Shown: positions 29,005 through 39,775, counted from the first letter of the stretch. The stretch: DNA of 64,000 nt from Serratia marcescens (GCF_006715005.1 NZ_VFMJ01000001.1:248001-312000), one strand, 5' to 3'. Numbers and translations are program-made. The notes: generated by a model not told the origin, from the sequence alone.

Positions 29005-30851
29005 TCGCACTGCTGGAGCAGGCGGTGGCGCTTGGCGTGCTGCGCCCGCTGGACGTGCAGTTCGCCCGCGTGGTGGCGAACGAAGACGAGCCTGATATTT
29101 TGCTGGCCGCCGCCTGCCTGAGCGCAGAGGCGGGGGCCGGTCATGTCTGCCTGATGCTGGAGCAGCTGCAGGCGGACACGTTGTTTGAAGGGCGCCAACC
29201 GGCGCTGGCGCTGGCGGTGTGGGAGGCGGCCGGGCGGCCGGATAGCACGCGTTGGCAGCAGCGTTTGGCGGCCAGTGCGGCGGTCGGGGACGGCAGCGGC
29301 GCAACGCCGCTGGTACTGCGCGGGCCGCGCCTGTATCTGCAGCGCATGTGGCAAAACGAAGGTGAAGTGGCGGCGTTTATCGGCGGCGAAGGTGAGACGC
29401 TGGCGGTGCCGGAGGCTGAGCTTCGCACCATTCTCGACCGCTTGTTCGGCGCGGCGAGCGACGAACCCGATTGGCAGAAGATCGCCGCTGCGGTGGCCGC
29501 CACGCGGCGCATCGCGGTCATTTCCGGCGGACCGGGTACCGGTAAAACCACCACCGTCGCCAAGCTGTTGGCGGCGCTGGTGCAGCTGGATGAAGGCGAA
29601 CGCTTGCGCATCCAGCTGGCGGCGCCGACCGGCAAGGCGGCGGCGCGCCTGACGGAGTCGCTTGGCAGCGCCAGCCGTCAACTGGCATTGACCCCGGCGC
29701 AGCAGGCGTTGTTCCCGACGGAGGCGGCGACGTTGCACCGTCTGTTGGGAGCGCAACCGAACAGTCAGCGCATGCGCTATCACCGTGGCAACCGGCTGCA
29801 TTTGGATGTGCTGGTGGTGGATGAGGCCTCGATGGTCGATCTGCCGATGATGGCGCGCCTGATTGCCGCGCTGCCCGATCGGGCGCGGGTGATTTTCCTC
29901 GGCGACCGCGATCAGTTGGCCTCGGTGGAGGCCGGTGCGGTGCTGGGAGATATTTGCCGTTTTGCCGAGCAGGGATACAGCGATGCGCGTGCCGCAGAGC
30001 TGAGCCGCCTGACCGGCTGTTCGATCGAAGGGCGGCAGGCCGACGCGGAAGCGGCGGTGCGCGACAGCCTGTGTCTGCTGCGCAAGAGCTACCGTTTCGA
30101 TGCCCGTTCCGGCATCGGCCAGCTGGCGTTGGCGGTCAACGCCGGCGCGGGGGATCGCGCGCTGGCGGCATTAAACGGCAGTTTCGGCGATGTTTCGGGT
30201 TTTGCGCTGGCGACGAGTGAAGAGTATCAGGCGCTGTTGGATGCCTGCGTGGCGGGCTATCGCGACTATTTGCGGCTGACCGCCGAAGGCGCGGACGCGG
30301 CGGCGGTGCTGGCGGCCTTTGGCCGTTTTCAGGTACTGTGCGCGCTGCGTGAAGGGCCGTTCGGCGTCGCCGGCCTGAATGATCGTATTGAGCTTGGGCT
30401 ACAGCGCGCCGGTCTGATCGACCGCAAACCGGGCGTGCTCGGCCGCTGGTACCAGGGGCGGCCGGTGATGATCGGCCGCAACGACAGCGCGCTGGGGCTG
30501 TTCAATGGGGATATCGGCATTACGCTGCCGGATGAGCACGGCGATCTGCGCGTGCATTTCCAGCTGCCGGACGGCAGCATCAAGTCGGTGCAGCCGAGCC
30601 GTTTGCCGGCGCATGAAACCGCCTATGCCATGACGGTGCACAAATCTCAGGGATCGGAGTTTGACCATACGGTCCTGGTGTTGCCGAATCACTTCCTGCC
30701 GGTGCTGACGCGTGAGCTGGTCTATACCGCGATCACTCGCGCGCGTAAGCAGCTCTCGCTGTATGCCACGGAGGCGGTGTTGCTGCGGGCCATTCGCATG
30801 CCGACTCAGCGTCGTAGCGGATTGGCTGAACGGCTGCAGGCGACGGAATAA
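29001..30851 (+). CDS. recD: Exodeoxyribonuclease V subunit alpha, RecD
   Basis: A 616-residue 5'-3' superfamily 1 helicase, the fast motor of RecBCD. Walker A is [11 protein letters not shown] (Lys182); also [15 protein letters not shown] (Walker B), [19 protein letters not shown] and the C-terminal [12 protein letters not shown] and [11 protein letters not shown]. The start ATG overlaps the recB stop by four bases. Length is near E. coli (608). Confidence 0.98.
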   Translation: MIALLEQAVALGVLRPLDVQFARVVANEDEPDILLAAACLSAEAGAGHVCLMLEQLQADTLFEGRQPALALAVWEAAGRPDSTRWQQRLAASAAVGDGSGATPLVLRGPRLYLQRMWQNEGEVAAFIGGEGETLAVPEAELRTILDRLFGAASDEPDWQKIAAAVAATRRIAVISGGPGTGKTTTVAKLLAALVQLDEGERLRIQLAAPTGKAAARLTESLGSASRQLALTPAQQALFPTEAATLHRLLGAQPNSQRMRYHRGNRLHLDVLVVDEASMVDLPMMARLIAALPDRARVIFLGDRDQLASVEAGAVLGDICRFAEQGYSDARAAELSRLTGCSIEGRQADAEAAVRDSLCLLRKSYRFDARSGIGQLALAVNAGAGDRALAALNGSFGDVSGFALATSEEYQALLDACVAGYRDYLRLTAEGADAAAVLAAFGRFQVLCALREGPFGVAGLNDRIELGLQRAGLIDRKPGVLGRWYQGRPVMIGRNDSALGLFNGDIGITLPDEHGDLRVHFQLPDGSIKSVQPSRLPAHETAYAMTVHKSQGSEFDHTVLVLPNHFLPVLTRELVYTAITRARKQLSLYATEAVLLRAIRMPTQRRSGLAERLQATE

Positions 30852-30867
30852 GCGTTAGCGTTGAAGG

Positions 30868-30887
30868 GGCGCGGCAACGGCCGCGCC
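30868..30887. terminator. Hairpin between convergent recD and argA
   Basis: GGCGCGGC and GCCGCGCC pair around AACG. GC-rich, no T-run on either side; likely a shared weak terminator. Confidence 0.45.
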
Positions 30888-30894
30888 GCGGGGA

Positions 30895-32220
30895 TTACAG
30901 ATCGGCCAGCAGGATTTTGGAACGGCGCTGGTAGTTGTACAGCGCCTGTTTTTGCATCGGCAGCACGTCGACTTCCGCCGGGGTGAATCCACGCTCCTGG
31001 AACCAGTGGATGCTGCGGGTGGTCAGCACGAACAGCTTCTTCAGCCCCATCTGCCGCGCCTGATTTTCCACCCGTTGCAGCAGCATCTCGCCGCGCGATG
31101 AGCTGCGGTAATCGGGATGCACCGCGACACAGGCCATCTCACCGATTTTTTCCTCTAAGAACGGGTACAGCGCCGCGCAGGCGATGGTCAGGTTGTCGCG
31201 TTCGATAATGGTGAACTTGTCGATCTCCATCTCCAGCTGTTCACGCGAACGGCGCACCAGAATACCCTGCTGCTCGAGTGGCCGAATCAGCTCCAGGATG
31301 CCGCCGATGTCGTTGATCGTCGCCCGGCGCACCTGCTCGGCGCTTTCCATCACGATTTGGGTGCCGATGCCGTCGCGCGAGAACAGCTCCTGCACCAGCG
31401 CACCGTCCTCCTGGTAGCTGATCAGGTGGCTGCGGCGCACGCCGCTGCGGCAGCCTTTCACCGCGCCGCGCAGGAAGCGCACGGTGCCGGAATGGTAGTC
31501 GCCGCCTTCCTCCAGCTCTTCAAGGCGCTTTTGCGCGTCGTTGGGGAACAGCTCGGAAAGGATGTTGCCTTCCGCGTCGGTCACGCCTTGTGAGGAGCAG
31601 AAACCGATCATTTTTTCCGCTTTCAGTTTGATCGCCAACTGGGTAGCCACTTCTTCCGAAGTCAGGTTGAAGCTCTCGCCGGTGACCGAAACTGCGACCG
31701 GGCCGATCAGCACGATGGCGTTGCTGTCGAGCTGGCGGTGGATCGCTTCTTCATCTATACGGCGAATACGGCCGCTGTGGCAGTAGTCGATGCCGTCATC
31801 GATGCCCAGCGGCTGTGCGATGATGAAGTTGCCGCTGACCACGTTAATGTGCGCGCCTTGCAGCGGCGTGTTGTTGAGGCTCATCGACAGCCGGGCGGTG
31901 ATGTCGAGCTGCAATAAACCGGCGGCCTGCTTGACCAGTTCGAGCGTATGGGCGTCGGTCACGCGGATGTGCTTGTGGTAGATCGGCTCATGGTTATGTT
32001 GCGCCAGATTGGCGTCGATCTGCGGCCGTGCGCCGTAAACCACCACCAGGCGAATGCCCAGACTATGCAGCAGCCCGATATCGTTGACGATATTGGAGAA
32101 ATTCTCGTGTTCGATGGCTTCCCCGCCGAGCATGATGACAAACGTTTTGCCGCGGTGGGCGTTGATATAGGGGACTGAGTGACGGAATCCTTGCACCAGC
32201 TCTGTACTACGTTCCTTCAC
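30895..32220 (-). CDS. argA: N-acetylglutamate synthase ArgA
   Basis: A 441-residue enzyme making N-acetylglutamate from glutamate and acetyl-CoA, the first step of arginine synthesis. An N-terminal amino-acid-kinase domain (about 1-290; [27 protein letters not shown]) binds arginine for feedback inhibition; the C-terminal GNAT domain has [20 protein letters not shown] and [13 protein letters not shown]. Start ATG 32218-32220. Two ARG boxes lie just upstream, so ArgR repression is expected. Confidence 0.97.
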   Translation of the reverse strand: MKERSTELVQGFRHSVPYINAHRGKTFVIMLGGEAIEHENFSNIVNDIGLLHSLGIRLVVVYGARPQIDANLAQHNHEPIYHKHIRVTDAHTLELVKQAAGLLQLDITARLSMSLNNTPLQGAHINVVSGNFIIAQPLGIDDGIDYCHSGRIRRIDEEAIHRQLDSNAIVLIGPVAVSVTGESFNLTSEEVATQLAIKLKAEKMIGFCSSQGVTDAEGNILSELFPNDAQKRLEELEEGGDYHSGTVRFLRGAVKGCRSGVRRSHLISYQEDGALVQELFSRDGIGTQIVMESAEQVRRATINDIGGILELIRPLEQQGILVRRSREQLEMEIDKFTIIERDNLTIACAALYPFLEEKIGEMACVAVHPDYRSSSRGEMLLQRVENQARQMGLKKLFVLTTRSIHWFQERGFTPAEVDVLPMQKQALYNYQRRSKILLADL

Positions 32221-32232
32221 GGCTAAACCTCT

Positions 32233-32270
32233 TTTGCATATTTATACGATATTTTTGTATTTTTATTCTT
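32233..32270 (-). promoter_or_regulatory. Tandem ARG boxes (ArgR operator) of argA
   Basis: On the minus strand AAGAATAAAAATACAAA (32254-32270) and TCGTATAAATATGCAAA (32233-32249) form two ARG boxes separated by 4 bases. They resemble the E. coli argA operator closely (AGAATAAAAATACA is identical in memory). Position is 13-50 bases before the start codon. Confidence 0.75.
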
Positions 32271-32460
32271 TTATTGCGCCAATGGCAAGTGGGAAATCGT
32301 CATGAAGAGTGCGCTAAGGGTGCTAAATCGTTAATAAATTGAAAAACCATAAAAAGATTTTCTGATGACAGGGCTGGAATGATTGGTTAAAGTTTTCGGC
32401 ATCCCCATTCTATTGGTGTTTTTTTCATCTGTTGTAAACAGCTATTACTGCCGGAGCCGC

Positions 32461-33714
32461 ATGCCAAACTCTAATCACAATCTGGGCCGCCGTCGTTTAT
32501 TACAGGGCGTTGCCGCCAGCTGGTTGCTGAGTGTGAGTCGCACGGGCTTCGCCGCGTCATCGCACGTGATCGCCGTGCGCGTCTGGCCATCCTCGACTTA
32601 TACCCGCGTCACGCTCGAATCCAACGTCGAACTGAAATACAAGCAGTTTGCCCTGACCAATCCCGATCGCGTGGTGGTGGATATCGAAGGCGTACACCTC
32701 AACAGCGTGCTGAAAGGCATTGCCGGGCAGGTGCGTGCCGACGATCCGTATCTCAAGCAGGCGCGCGTCGGCCAGTTCGATCAGAATACCGTGCGGCTGG
32801 TGCTGGAGCTCAAGCAGAGCGTCAGCCCGCATATTTTCACGCTGGCGCCGGTGCCGGAGTATCGCAACCGTCTGGTGATGGATCTCTACCCGACCAAGGG
32901 CGGCAGCGGCGGTGAGGAGTATGATCCGCTACTGGCGTTACTGGAAGATTACAACAAGGGCGATCTGGAGCGCACGCTGCCACCGGAAGCGCCGCAGGCC
33001 GGCAAAGCGGGGCGCGATCGGCCGATCGTCATCATGCTGGATCCTGGCCACGGCGGCGAAGATCCCGGCGCGATCGGCAAGTACAAGACGCGCGAGAAAG
33101 ACATCGTGCTGCAGATTGCCCGCAAGCTGAGCGCTATGATCAAGCGCGAGCCGAACATGAAGGTGTTCATGACGCGCAACGAAGATGTGTTTATCCCGCT
33201 CAAGGTGCGTGTCGCCAAGGCCCGCAAGCAGCGCGCCGATCTGTTCGTTTCGATTCACGCCGACGCCTTTACCAGCCGTGCCGCGCGCGGTTCATCGGTG
33301 TTCGCGTTGTCCACTAAAGGCGCCACCAGCTCGGCAGCCAAGTTCCTGGCGCAGACGCAGAACGCGTCGGACCAAATCGGCGGCGTCAGCAAGAGCGGCG
33401 ACCGCTATCTCGACCATACCATGTTCGATCTGATTCAGACCGCGACCATCAACGACAGCCTGAAGTTCGGCAAGGAAGTGTTGAATCGGATGGGGAAAAT
33501 CAACCGGTTGCACAAGAATCGCGTCGATCAGGCCGGTTTTGCGGTGTTGAAGGCGCCGGATATCCCGTCGATCCTGGTGGAAACGGCGTTTATCAGCAAC
33601 ATTGAAGAGGAGCGCAAGCTGCGCACCAGCCATTTCCAGCAGCAGGTGGCGGAGTCGATTCTGGCGGGGATCAAGGCTTATTTCGCCAACGGTGGTGCGC
33701 TGGCGAGCCGATAA
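32461..33714 (+). CDS. amiC: N-acetylmuramoyl-L-alanine amidase AmiC
   Basis: A 417-residue periplasmic amidase that cuts peptide stems from septal murein to separate daughter cells; activated by NlpD in E. coli. The N-terminus has a twin-arginine signal ([18 protein letters not shown]), as AmiC is exported by Tat. An AMIN domain (about 35-150) targets it to the septum; the amidase_3 domain has [15 protein letters not shown] and FVSIHADAF, with zinc ligands His and Glu, and [12 protein letters not shown] start at ATG 32461; the frame extends 26 codons further up. Confidence 0.97.
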   Translation: MPNSNHNLGRRRLLQGVAASWLLSVSRTGFAASSHVIAVRVWPSSTYTRVTLESNVELKYKQFALTNPDRVVVDIEGVHLNSVLKGIAGQVRADDPYLKQARVGQFDQNTVRLVLELKQSVSPHIFTLAPVPEYRNRLVMDLYPTKGGSGGEEYDPLLALLEDYNKGDLERTLPPEAPQAGKAGRDRPIVIMLDPGHGGEDPGAIGKYKTREKDIVLQIARKLSAMIKREPNMKVFMTRNEDVFIPLKVRVAKARKQRADLFVSIHADAFTSRAARGSSVFALSTKGATSSAAKFLAQTQNASDQIGGVSKSGDRYLDHTMFDLIQTATINDSLKFGKEVLNRMGKINRLHKNRVDQAGFAVLKAPDIPSILVETAFISNIEEERKLRTSHFQQQVAESILAGIKAYFANGGALASR

Positions 33715-33721
33715 AAGCAGG

Positions 33722-33746
33722 GCCGGGCGCGAGTCCGGCTATTTTT
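33722..33746 (+). terminator. Likely amiC terminator
   Basis: GCCGG and CCGGC pair over an 8-base loop and are followed by TATTTTT, just past the amiC stop. Confidence 0.5.
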
Positions 33747-33761
33747 GCGGATTGCAGATAC

Positions 33762-33783
33762 AAAAAAACACCCGTCAGGGTGC
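33762..33783 (-). terminator. Terminator of the initiator tRNA operon
   Basis: On the minus strand CACCC and GGGTG pair around TGAC and are followed by seven T; it ends the transcript of the three tRNA genes. Confidence 0.75.
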
Positions 33784-33804
33784 TTATCTGTTGTCATCAA
33801 GAGT

Positions 33805-33881
<77 letters not shown>

Positions 33882-33946
33882 TCCGTCTTGATGCTGTATT
33901 ACTACCAAACCACCGTTCATGTTATGCCGCTGGTACGACATTCGGT

Positions 33947-34023
<77 letters not shown>

Positions 34024-34080
34024 TCCGTATAATACTTTGTTATCGAAGCCAAACGCAAATACCGCCAATGCGGCATCGGT

Positions 34081-34157
<77 letters not shown>

Positions 34158-34171
34158 TCCGATGGATGCGC

Positions 34172-34199
34172 ACTATACTCTCCGTGCGTTTTGTTGCAA
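34172..34199 (-). promoter_or_regulatory. Promoter of the initiator tRNA operon
   Basis: Minus strand -35 TTGCAA (34194-34199), 16-base spacer, -10 TATAGT (34172-34177), then a GC-rich stretch (GCGC) typical of stringently controlled stable-RNA promoters. The start would be near 34165. Confidence 0.7.
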
Positions 34200-34373
34200 A
34201 CCCTTTTTGCATTTTATTGGCCTAAACCCGTTTTTCTGCTGGATTTGCCCGCAATTTGCCTTCTTTTTCATCACCATCCTCCGCGCGGCTTTTTTTATTT
34301 GCAGCGATTCCTTTATCAATGAGCGTTTGTTATCGTTCAGCCGGTAGATCATATCAGTTTGAGAGTGTGCGCG

Positions 34374-35510
34374 ATGAAAGGACGTTGGGGCAAATACCTG
34401 CTGGGCGGGTTGATGGTGGCGGTGTTGGCGGGATGTTCGTCCAAGCCGACCGATCGGGGTCAGCAATATAAAGACGGACGTCTGGATCAATCGCTGGAGC
34501 TGGTCAATCAGCCCAATGCCAAAGGTTCGCCGGTCAACGCCAGGGATTACTCGGATCAGCTGATGGAGATCAAGTACGCGTCGCCTTCGCTGTTTAACCG
34601 CAACAACAGCACCTATCAGGCGGTACAAAGCTGGATGGCGTCCGGCGCCGACACGCGCATGCTGAGCCAGTACGGCCTCAGCGCTTACCAGATGGAAGGC
34701 GTCGACAATTATGGCAACGTGCAGTTTACCGGCTACTACACGCCGGTGGTGCAGGCGCGCTATACCCAACAGGGCGAGTTCCGCTATCCGCTGTACCGCA
34801 TGCCGCCGAAGGGCAGAGGCCGCTTGCCGGATCGCGCGGGCATCTATTCCGGTGCGCTCGACGATCGCTATATCATCGCTTACACCAATTCGCTGATGGA
34901 CAACTTCATGATGGAAGTCCAGGGCAGTGGCTATGTCGACTACGGCAACGGCCAGCCGCTGGTGTTCTTCGGCTATGGCGGCAAGAACGGTCACGCCTAT
35001 CGCAGCATCGGCAAGGTGCTGATCGATCGTGGCGAAGTGGCCAAGGCGGACATGTCGATGCAGGCGATCCGTCAGTGGGCGGATACCCACAGCGCTGCAG
35101 AGGTGCGTGAGCTGCTGGAACAGAATCCGTCGTTCGTGTTCTTCCGTCCGGAAGCTTTTGCGCCGGTGAAGGGCGCCAGCGCGGTGCCGTTGGTTGCCAA
35201 AGCCTCGGTAGCTTCCGATCGTTCGCTGATCCCGGCGGGTACCACGCTGTTGGCCGAAGTACCGCTGCTGGACAACAAGGGTAAATTCACGGGAAAATAC
35301 GAGATGCGCCTGATGGTCGCGCTCGACGTGGGTGGCGCCATCAAGGGCCAGCATTTTGACATGTATCAGGGCATCGGGCCGGAAGCCGGCCACTCGGCGG
35401 GGTACTACAACCACTATGGCCGCGTCTGGGTGTTGAAGAACAACGGCGGCGGTCAGTTGTTCAGCGCCAATCAGTCAACCGGCGGCGGTGCATTGCTGGC
35501 CACTCGGTAA
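34374..35510 (+). CDS. mltA: Membrane-bound lytic murein transglycosylase A
   Basis: A 378-residue outer-membrane lipoprotein that cleaves murein between MurNAc and GlcNAc to form 1,6-anhydro products. The signal peptide ends in a lipobox (VAVLAGCSSK). YGNVQFTGYYTPV and VQGSGYVDYGNG lie in the barrel domain, and the catalytic Asp is in ALDVGGAIKGQHFDMYQGIG. I start at ATG 34374 (MKGRWGKYLL), matching E. coli. A strong hairpin separates it from tcdA. Confidence 0.96.
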   Translation: MKGRWGKYLLGGLMVAVLAGCSSKPTDRGQQYKDGRLDQSLELVNQPNAKGSPVNARDYSDQLMEIKYASPSLFNRNNSTYQAVQSWMASGADTRMLSQYGLSAYQMEGVDNYGNVQFTGYYTPVVQARYTQQGEFRYPLYRMPPKGRGRLPDRAGIYSGALDDRYIIAYTNSLMDNFMMEVQGSGYVDYGNGQPLVFFGYGGKNGHAYRSIGKVLIDRGEVAKADMSMQAIRQWADTHSAAEVRELLEQNPSFVFFRPEAFAPVKGASAVPLVAKASVASDRSLIPAGTTLLAEVPLLDNKGKFTGKYEMRLMVALDVGGAIKGQHFDMYQGIGPEAGHSAGYYNHYGRVWVLKNNGGGQLFSANQSTGGGALLATR

Positions 35511-35539
35511 ACGCATACGGCGTGAAAAGATTGACCCGC

Positions 35540-35562
35540 AAGGGCCGGATTTTCCGGCCCTT
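35540..35562 (+). terminator. Terminator after mltA
   Basis: AAGGGCCGGA and TCCGGCCCTT form a perfect 10-base stem with a TTT loop. The tail is short (ATCATTTG). Confidence 0.7.
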
Positions 35563-35594
35563 ATCATTTGCATTACGAAGGTAATTAAAGCGTT

Positions 35595-36401
35595 ATGAGC
35601 ACAGCTTATTCGGAAGCCTATCTGCAGCGTTTCGGCGGCACGGCGCGGTTGTACGGCCAGCAGGCGCTGGCGGTGTTCGCGCAGGCACACGTCTGTGTGA
35701 TCGGCATCGGCGGCGTGGGTTCCTGGGCGGCTGAGGCGCTGGCGCGCACCGGTATCGGCGCCATCACCCTGATCGACATGGATGATGTTTGCGTCACCAA
35801 TACCAACCGCCAGATCCACGCGTTGCGCCAGCACGTCGGGCAATCGAAAACCGAGGTGATGGCGGAGCGTATCCTGGCGATCAACCCGGAATGCCGGGTG
35901 ACCTGCATCGACGATTTTATCACCCCGGACAACGTCGCCGAGCTGCTGGACCATAACTTCAGCTACGTCATCGACGCGATCGACAGCGTGCGGCCGAAGG
36001 CGGCGTTGCTGTCATACTGCCGCCGCTTCAAGATCCCGGTGGTGACCACCGGCGGTGCCGGCGGGCAGACTGATCCGACCAAGATCGAAGTGGCCGATCT
36101 GGCCAAAACCATCCAGGATCCGCTGGCCGCCAAGCTGCGCGAACGGCTGAAGCACGATTTCAACGTGGTGAAAAACGGCAAGGGCAAGCTGGGTATCGAC
36201 TGCGTCTTCTCCAGCGAGCCGCTGGTTTACCCACAACCGGACGGTTCGGTGTGCGCTTCGCGCAGCACGGCGGAAGGGCCGAAAAGGATGGATTGCAGCG
36301 CGGGATTCGGCGCGGCGACCATGGTCACCGCGACCTTCGGCTTCGTCGCCGTCTCGCACGCGCTGAAAAAGATGGTGGCGAAGGCGGCGCGTCAGGCGTA
36401 A
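35595..36401 (+). CDS. tcdA: tRNA threonylcarbamoyladenosine dehydratase TcdA
   Basis: A 268-residue E1-like ATP-dependent enzyme that cyclises t6A37 of tRNA to ct6A. The nucleotide-binding motif is [20 protein letters not shown], with [16 protein letters not shown] and [15 protein letters not shown]. It was formerly csdL; the sulfur partners CsdE and CsdA are encoded convergently right after it. The last 10 bases overlap the end of csdE. Confidence 0.95.
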   Translation: MSTAYSEAYLQRFGGTARLYGQQALAVFAQAHVCVIGIGGVGSWAAEALARTGIGAITLIDMDDVCVTNTNRQIHALRQHVGQSKTEVMAERILAINPECRVTCIDDFITPDNVAELLDHNFSYVIDAIDSVRPKAALLSYCRRFKIPVVTTGGAGGQTDPTKIEVADLAKTIQDPLAAKLRERLKHDFNVVKNGKGKLGIDCVFSSEPLVYPQPDGSVCASRSTAEGPKRMDCSAGFGAATMVTATFGFVAVSHALKKMVAKAARQA

Positions 36402-36826
36402 CGGGCGGCGATCGCCTTTACGGCGGCGGCCAACGCCGCCAGGCCGCTGGCGCGGGTGGCGCTCAGCTGCGCGCGCAGCGCTAACCGATCGAACAGCGCC
36501 AGCGGATCCAATGCGGCGATCTGCTGCGGCGTTTTCCCTTCCACTTCGGTCAGCAGCACCGCCAGCAGGCCGCGCACGATGCGGCCTTCGCTGTCGCCAT
36601 AGAAGTGCAGCGTGCCGTCTTCCAGCAACTGGTGCCCCAACCAGACGCGGTTTTCACACCCGCTCAACGCCATTTCGTCACTGCGCAAGGCCTCCGGCAG
36701 CGGCGGCAGCCGCTTCGCGAGCATAATCAGCTGGCGGTAGCGGTCTTCCCACTGCTTCAGTGCGCTGAAGGTGGCAATCAACGCTTCGGCGGTGATCTCT
36801 CGGCCAAAAGGATGGGGGGCGAGCAT
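36392..36826 (-). CDS. csdE: Sulfur acceptor protein CsdE
   Basis: A 144-residue SufE-like protein that accepts persulfide sulfur from CsdA and stimulates it. The sulfur-carrying cysteine is Cys57 ([11 protein letters not shown]). [15 protein letters not shown] is typical. I start at ATG 36824-36826, which has GGAG five bases upstream; a TTG further up gives six extra codons but no RBS. It lies directly after csdA (csdA stop about 20 bases before), so csdA-csdE is one unit. Confidence 0.94.
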   Translation of the reverse strand: MLAPHPFGREITAEALIATFSALKQWEDRYRQLIMLAKRLPPLPEALRSDEMALSGCENRVWLGHQLLEDGTLHFYGDSEGRIVRGLLAVLLTEVEGKTPQQIAALDPLALFDRLALRAQLSATRASGLAALAAAVKAIAARYA

Positions 36827-36845
36827 AGCGTCTCCGGGAGTCAAG

Positions 36846-38051
36846 TCAGTCGGCCAGCAGATCGAGGGCGTGAGTCAACGCGCTGACCAGCGTATCGACG
36901 TCCTGTTGCGTATTGTAGGGGGCGAACGACGCGCGCAGCGTGCCGCTGACGCCTAACGCAGCCATCAGCGGCTGCGCGCAGTGCTGACCGGCGCGCAGCG
37001 CAATGCCTTGCTCCGCCAGCAGCGTGACGATGTCGCTGTGGTGTACGCCGGCGATGTCGAATGCCAGCAGGCTGGAACCGGAGCTGCGGAAGCTGCGAAA
37101 GCCCGGCAGCTGCGCCAACCGTTGTTCCGCCTGATCAGCCAGTTCGCGGCTGTAGCGCTCCGCCGCCGCCATGTCCTGTTCGCTCAGCCAGGTGACCGCC
37201 GCGGCCAACCCCAGCACGCCGGCGATGTTTGGCGTGCCGGCTTCGAAGCAGTGCGGCGGTTTTTGCGGGGTAAAGCCGTCGAACGACGCCTGGGTCAGCA
37301 TCTTGCCGCCGCCTTGCCACGGCGCCATTTGCGCCAGCAGCTCGGTTTTACCGTACAGCGCGCCGATGCCGGTCGGGCCATACAGCTTGTGGCCGGAGAA
37401 GGCGTAGAAATCGATGTCGAGCCGCTGTACGTCGGCCGGGCCGTGAACCACGCCCTGCGCGCCGTCGATCATCACGCGTGCGCCGGCGGCATGCGCCAGC
37501 GCGATCGCCGGCGCCAGATCCGGGCAGCCGCCGGTGACGTTGGACATTTGCCCCAGCGCTAGCAGGCGGGTTTTGTCGTTGAGCAGGGCGGGCAGCTGCG
37601 TCAAGTCCGGCAACCGATCGGCGCCGATGGGCAGTTTCACCACCCGCGCGCCGGTTTGCTCTGCCACCATCAGCCAGGGGATCAGGTTGGCGTGGTGTTC
37701 CGCTTCGCTCACCAGGATTTCATCGCCCGGTTGCAGACGCGGGCGCAGGTAGCTCTGCGCCACCAGGTTGATCGCCTCGGTGGTGCCGCGCGTCCAGATG
37801 ATATCGTCGGCCGATGGCGCGTTGATCAGCTGCGCCACCTGGCCGCGTGCCTGCTCGAAGCGGGCAGTCAGATCCTGCGCCGCCCGATGCTGGCTGCGGT
37901 GCACGGTGGCGGCGTCATCGCGATAAAATTGCAGCGTGGCGTCGATGACCGCCTGCGGTTTCAACGCGGTGGCGGCGCTGTCCAGATAGATGCCGTCCTG
38001 CGCGAGCGCGGGAAACTGTTGGCGAAAAAGGCTGGGGTTAAAAGGCGTCAT
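36846..38051 (-). CDS. csdA: Cysteine desulfurase CsdA
   Basis: A 401-residue PLP enzyme that releases sulfur from cysteine or cysteine sulfinate, same length as E. coli. The PLP lysine is in [19 protein letters not shown] and the active cysteine is Cys358 ([10 protein letters not shown]). It donates sulfur to CsdE and TcdA. Start ATG 38049-38051. Divergent from ygdI with a 196-base gap that should hold both promoters. Confidence 0.96.
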   Translation of the reverse strand: MTPFNPSLFRQQFPALAQDGIYLDSAATALKPQAVIDATLQFYRDDAATVHRSQHRAAQDLTARFEQARGQVAQLINAPSADDIIWTRGTTEAINLVAQSYLRPRLQPGDEILVSEAEHHANLIPWLMVAEQTGARVVKLPIGADRLPDLTQLPALLNDKTRLLALGQMSNVTGGCPDLAPAIALAHAAGARVMIDGAQGVVHGPADVQRLDIDFYAFSGHKLYGPTGIGALYGKTELLAQMAPWQGGGKMLTQASFDGFTPQKPPHCFEAGTPNIAGVLGLAAAVTWLSEQDMAAAERYSRELADQAEQRLAQLPGFRSFRSSGSSLLAFDIAGVHHSDIVTLLAEQGIALRAGQHCAQPLMAALGVSGTLRASFAPYNTQQDVDTLVSALTHALDLLAD

Positions 38052-38247
38052 ACCCTGATTGTCACTGGCTTGAGTCGATGGGTGATCCTGTCCTATTTTG
38101 CCGCCGGTGACAAGCGCTCCCGCCGATTAGGACTTATCGGCTGGCAAAATTGGGAAAGTTTGTTATGCTATTAAATGTGCGCTAATTAATCGCATCTATA
38201 CACATAAAAGGTATTTTTCAGCATTTAAAACTACAAAGGAGTCCTCA

Positions 38248-38472
38248 ATGAAGAAAACAGCTGCAGTTCTCTCTGCCCTGATGCTTACGTTCACCCTGGC
38301 CGCCTGTTCCAGCAACTACGTGATGCATACCAATGACGGACGCACCATTGTCGCTGACGGCAAGCCTAAAGTGGACAACGATACCGGCATGATCAGCTAT
38401 AAAGACGCCAACGGCGTCGAGCAGCAGATCAACCGCGCCGATGTGAAAGAGATGGTTGAAAGCAACCAGTAA
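38248..38472 (+). CDS. ygdI: YgdI/YgdR family lipoprotein
   Basis: A 74-residue lipoprotein with lipobox TLAACSSNY and the domain signature YVMHTNDGRTIVADGKPK, DNDTGMISYKDANG. The start has AAAGGAG upstream. About half identical to YgdR encoded at 9636-9854. Lies between csdA and gcvB as in E. coli. Function unknown. Confidence 0.93.
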   Translation: MKKTAAVLSALMLTFTLAACSSNYVMHTNDGRTIVADGKPKVDNDTGMISYKDANGVEQQINRADVKEMVESNQ

Positions 38473-38481
38473 TCGTCAGGC

Positions 38482-38510
38482 AAAAAAAAGCACCGCAAGT
38501 TTTGCGGTGC
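38482..38510. terminator. Shared terminator of gcvB and ygdI
   Basis: GCACCGCA (38490-38497) pairs with TGCGGTGC (38503-38510). On the minus strand eight T follow (GcvB end). On the plus strand it lies 18 bases after the ygdI stop, so it may stop ygdI as well, though without a T-run. Confidence 0.85.
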
Positions 38511-38683
38511 TGCATAAAATCACTATGGACAGACAGGGTAAATGTACAGGAAGTGAAAAAACAGTAGCCTAGCTACCATGTCCGGAATCGCCGGACAATT
38601 TGCAAACACAACATCACAACCACAAGCCAAAAGTTCATCGGCGTCCTCGACACCCACTCCCTTTTCGTTCCGGCCCGGGAAGT
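38482..38683 (-). ncRNA. gcvB: GcvB small RNA
   Basis: About 202 nt on the minus strand. The 5' end ACTTCCCGGGCCGGAACG, the middle GAACTTTTGGCTTGTGG, the G/U-rich R1 (GGTTGTGATGTTGTGTTTGC), the block TTTTTTCACTTCCTGTACAT and the end CTGTCTGTCCATAGTGATTT all match E. coli GcvB from memory. It ends in GCACCGCA, loop AAACT, TGCGGTGC and eight T. GcvB represses many amino-acid and peptide transporter mRNAs with Hfq and is activated by GcvA, encoded divergently next to it. R1 is 8 nt shorter than in E. coli. Confidence 0.93.
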
Positions 38684-38689
38684 GCCGCC

Positions 38690-38718
38690 ACTATAGGTAT
38701 TTGCTGGCGCATCCTCAA
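38690..38718 (-). promoter_or_regulatory. gcvB promoter
   Basis: Minus strand -35 TTGAGG (38713-38718), 17-base spacer, -10 TATAGT (38690-38695), and transcript start 7 bases on at 38683. CTAAT motifs, the core proposed for GcvA sites, occur at about 38750 and 38848 between gcvB and gcvA. Confidence 0.75.
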
Positions 38719-38857
38719 CGGACAAATTATAATGGCTCGGATTAAAAAAACTAATGGCAATACGCCGTTAGCGTTTACCGATGGCTTGCCACACAAAGCC
38801 GCCCGATTTTCGGCGCCGAATCATTCGGATTAATGTTACACAAAAGTAGCTAATTTA

Positions 38858-39775
38858 ATGTCTAAACGCTTACCTCCCCTCAATGCACTGCGTGTGTTCG
38901 ATGCGGCCGCTCGCCACCTGAGTTTTACCAAGGCGGCGGAAGAGCTGTTCGTGACCCAGGCCGCGGTGAGCCACCAGATCAAGTCGCTGGAGGACTTCCT
39001 CGGGCTGAAGCTGTTTCGCCGGCGCAACCGCTCGCTGCTGCTGACCGAAGAGGGCCAAAGTTACTACCTTGATATCAAGGAGATCTTCTCTTCGATCAAC
39101 GAGGCGACGCGCAAGCTGCAGGCGCGCAGCGCCAAGGGGGCATTGACCGTCAGTCTGCCGCCGAGCTTCGCCATTCAGTGGCTGGTGCCGCGCCTGTCCG
39201 GCTTTAACTCAGCTTATCCGGGGATCGACGTGCGCATCCAGGCGGTGGACCGCGAGGAGGACAAGCTGGCGGACGACGTCGACGTGGCGATTTTCTACGG
39301 CCGCGGCAACTGGCCGGGGCTGCGCGCCGAGCGCCTGTATGCGGAATATCTGCTGCCGGTGTGTTCGCCGAGCCTGCTGACCGGCGATCATCCGCTGAAA
39401 ACCGCAGAGGATCTGGCTTATCATACGTTGCTGCATGACGTTTCACGCCGCGACTGGCTGGCCTATACGCGCCAGCTGGGGTTGCAGCACATCAACGTGC
39501 AGCAGGGGCCGATCTTCAGCCACAGCGCCATGGTGGTGCAGGCGGCGGTGCACGGTCAGGGCGTGGCGCTGGTGAACAACGTGATGGCGCAAACCGAGAT
39601 TGAAGCCGGTCGCCTGGTGTGCCCGTTCAACGATGTGTTGGTCAGTAAAAACGCTTTTTATCTGGTATGTCATGACAGCCAGGCAGAACTGGGTAAAATA
39701 GCCGCCTTCCGGCAGTGGATCCTGGCGCGTGCCGCCAGCGAACAAGAGAAGTTCCGCTTCCGCTACGAACAATAA
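38858..39775 (+). CDS. gcvA: Glycine cleavage system transcriptional regulator GcvA
   Basis: A 305-residue LysR-type regulator, same length as E. coli. The N-terminal helix-turn-helix is LSFTKAAEELFVTQAAVSHQ, followed by IKSLEDFLGLKLF and a substrate-binding domain. GcvA activates or represses gcvTHP with glycine and GcvR, and activates gcvB, encoded divergently. Start ATG 38858 (MSKRLPPLNALRVF). Confidence 0.96.
   Translation: MSKRLPPLNALRVFDAAARHLSFTKAAEELFVTQAAVSHQIKSLEDFLGLKLFRRRNRSLLLTEEGQSYYLDIKEIFSSINEATRKLQARSAKGALTVSLPPSFAIQWLVPRLSGFNSAYPGIDVRIQAVDREEDKLADDVDVAIFYGRGNWPGLRAERLYAEYLLPVCSPSLLTGDHPLKTAEDLAYHTLLHDVSRRDWLAYTRQLGLQHINVQQGPIFSHSAMVVQAAVHGQGVALVNNVMAQTEIEAGRLVCPFNDVLVSKNAFYLVCHDSQAELGKIAAFRQWILARAASEQEKFRFRYEQ

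Noticed and set aside
18965-30851. Many GCTGGTGG (Chi) octamers in and around recBCD
   Set aside because: They arise from frequent CTG-GTG codon pairs on the leading frames and occur throughout the window, so I see no special cluster.
38600-38833. 77-codon frame on the plus strand
   Set aside because: It crosses the gcvB gene and promoter on the opposite strand and has no protein features.
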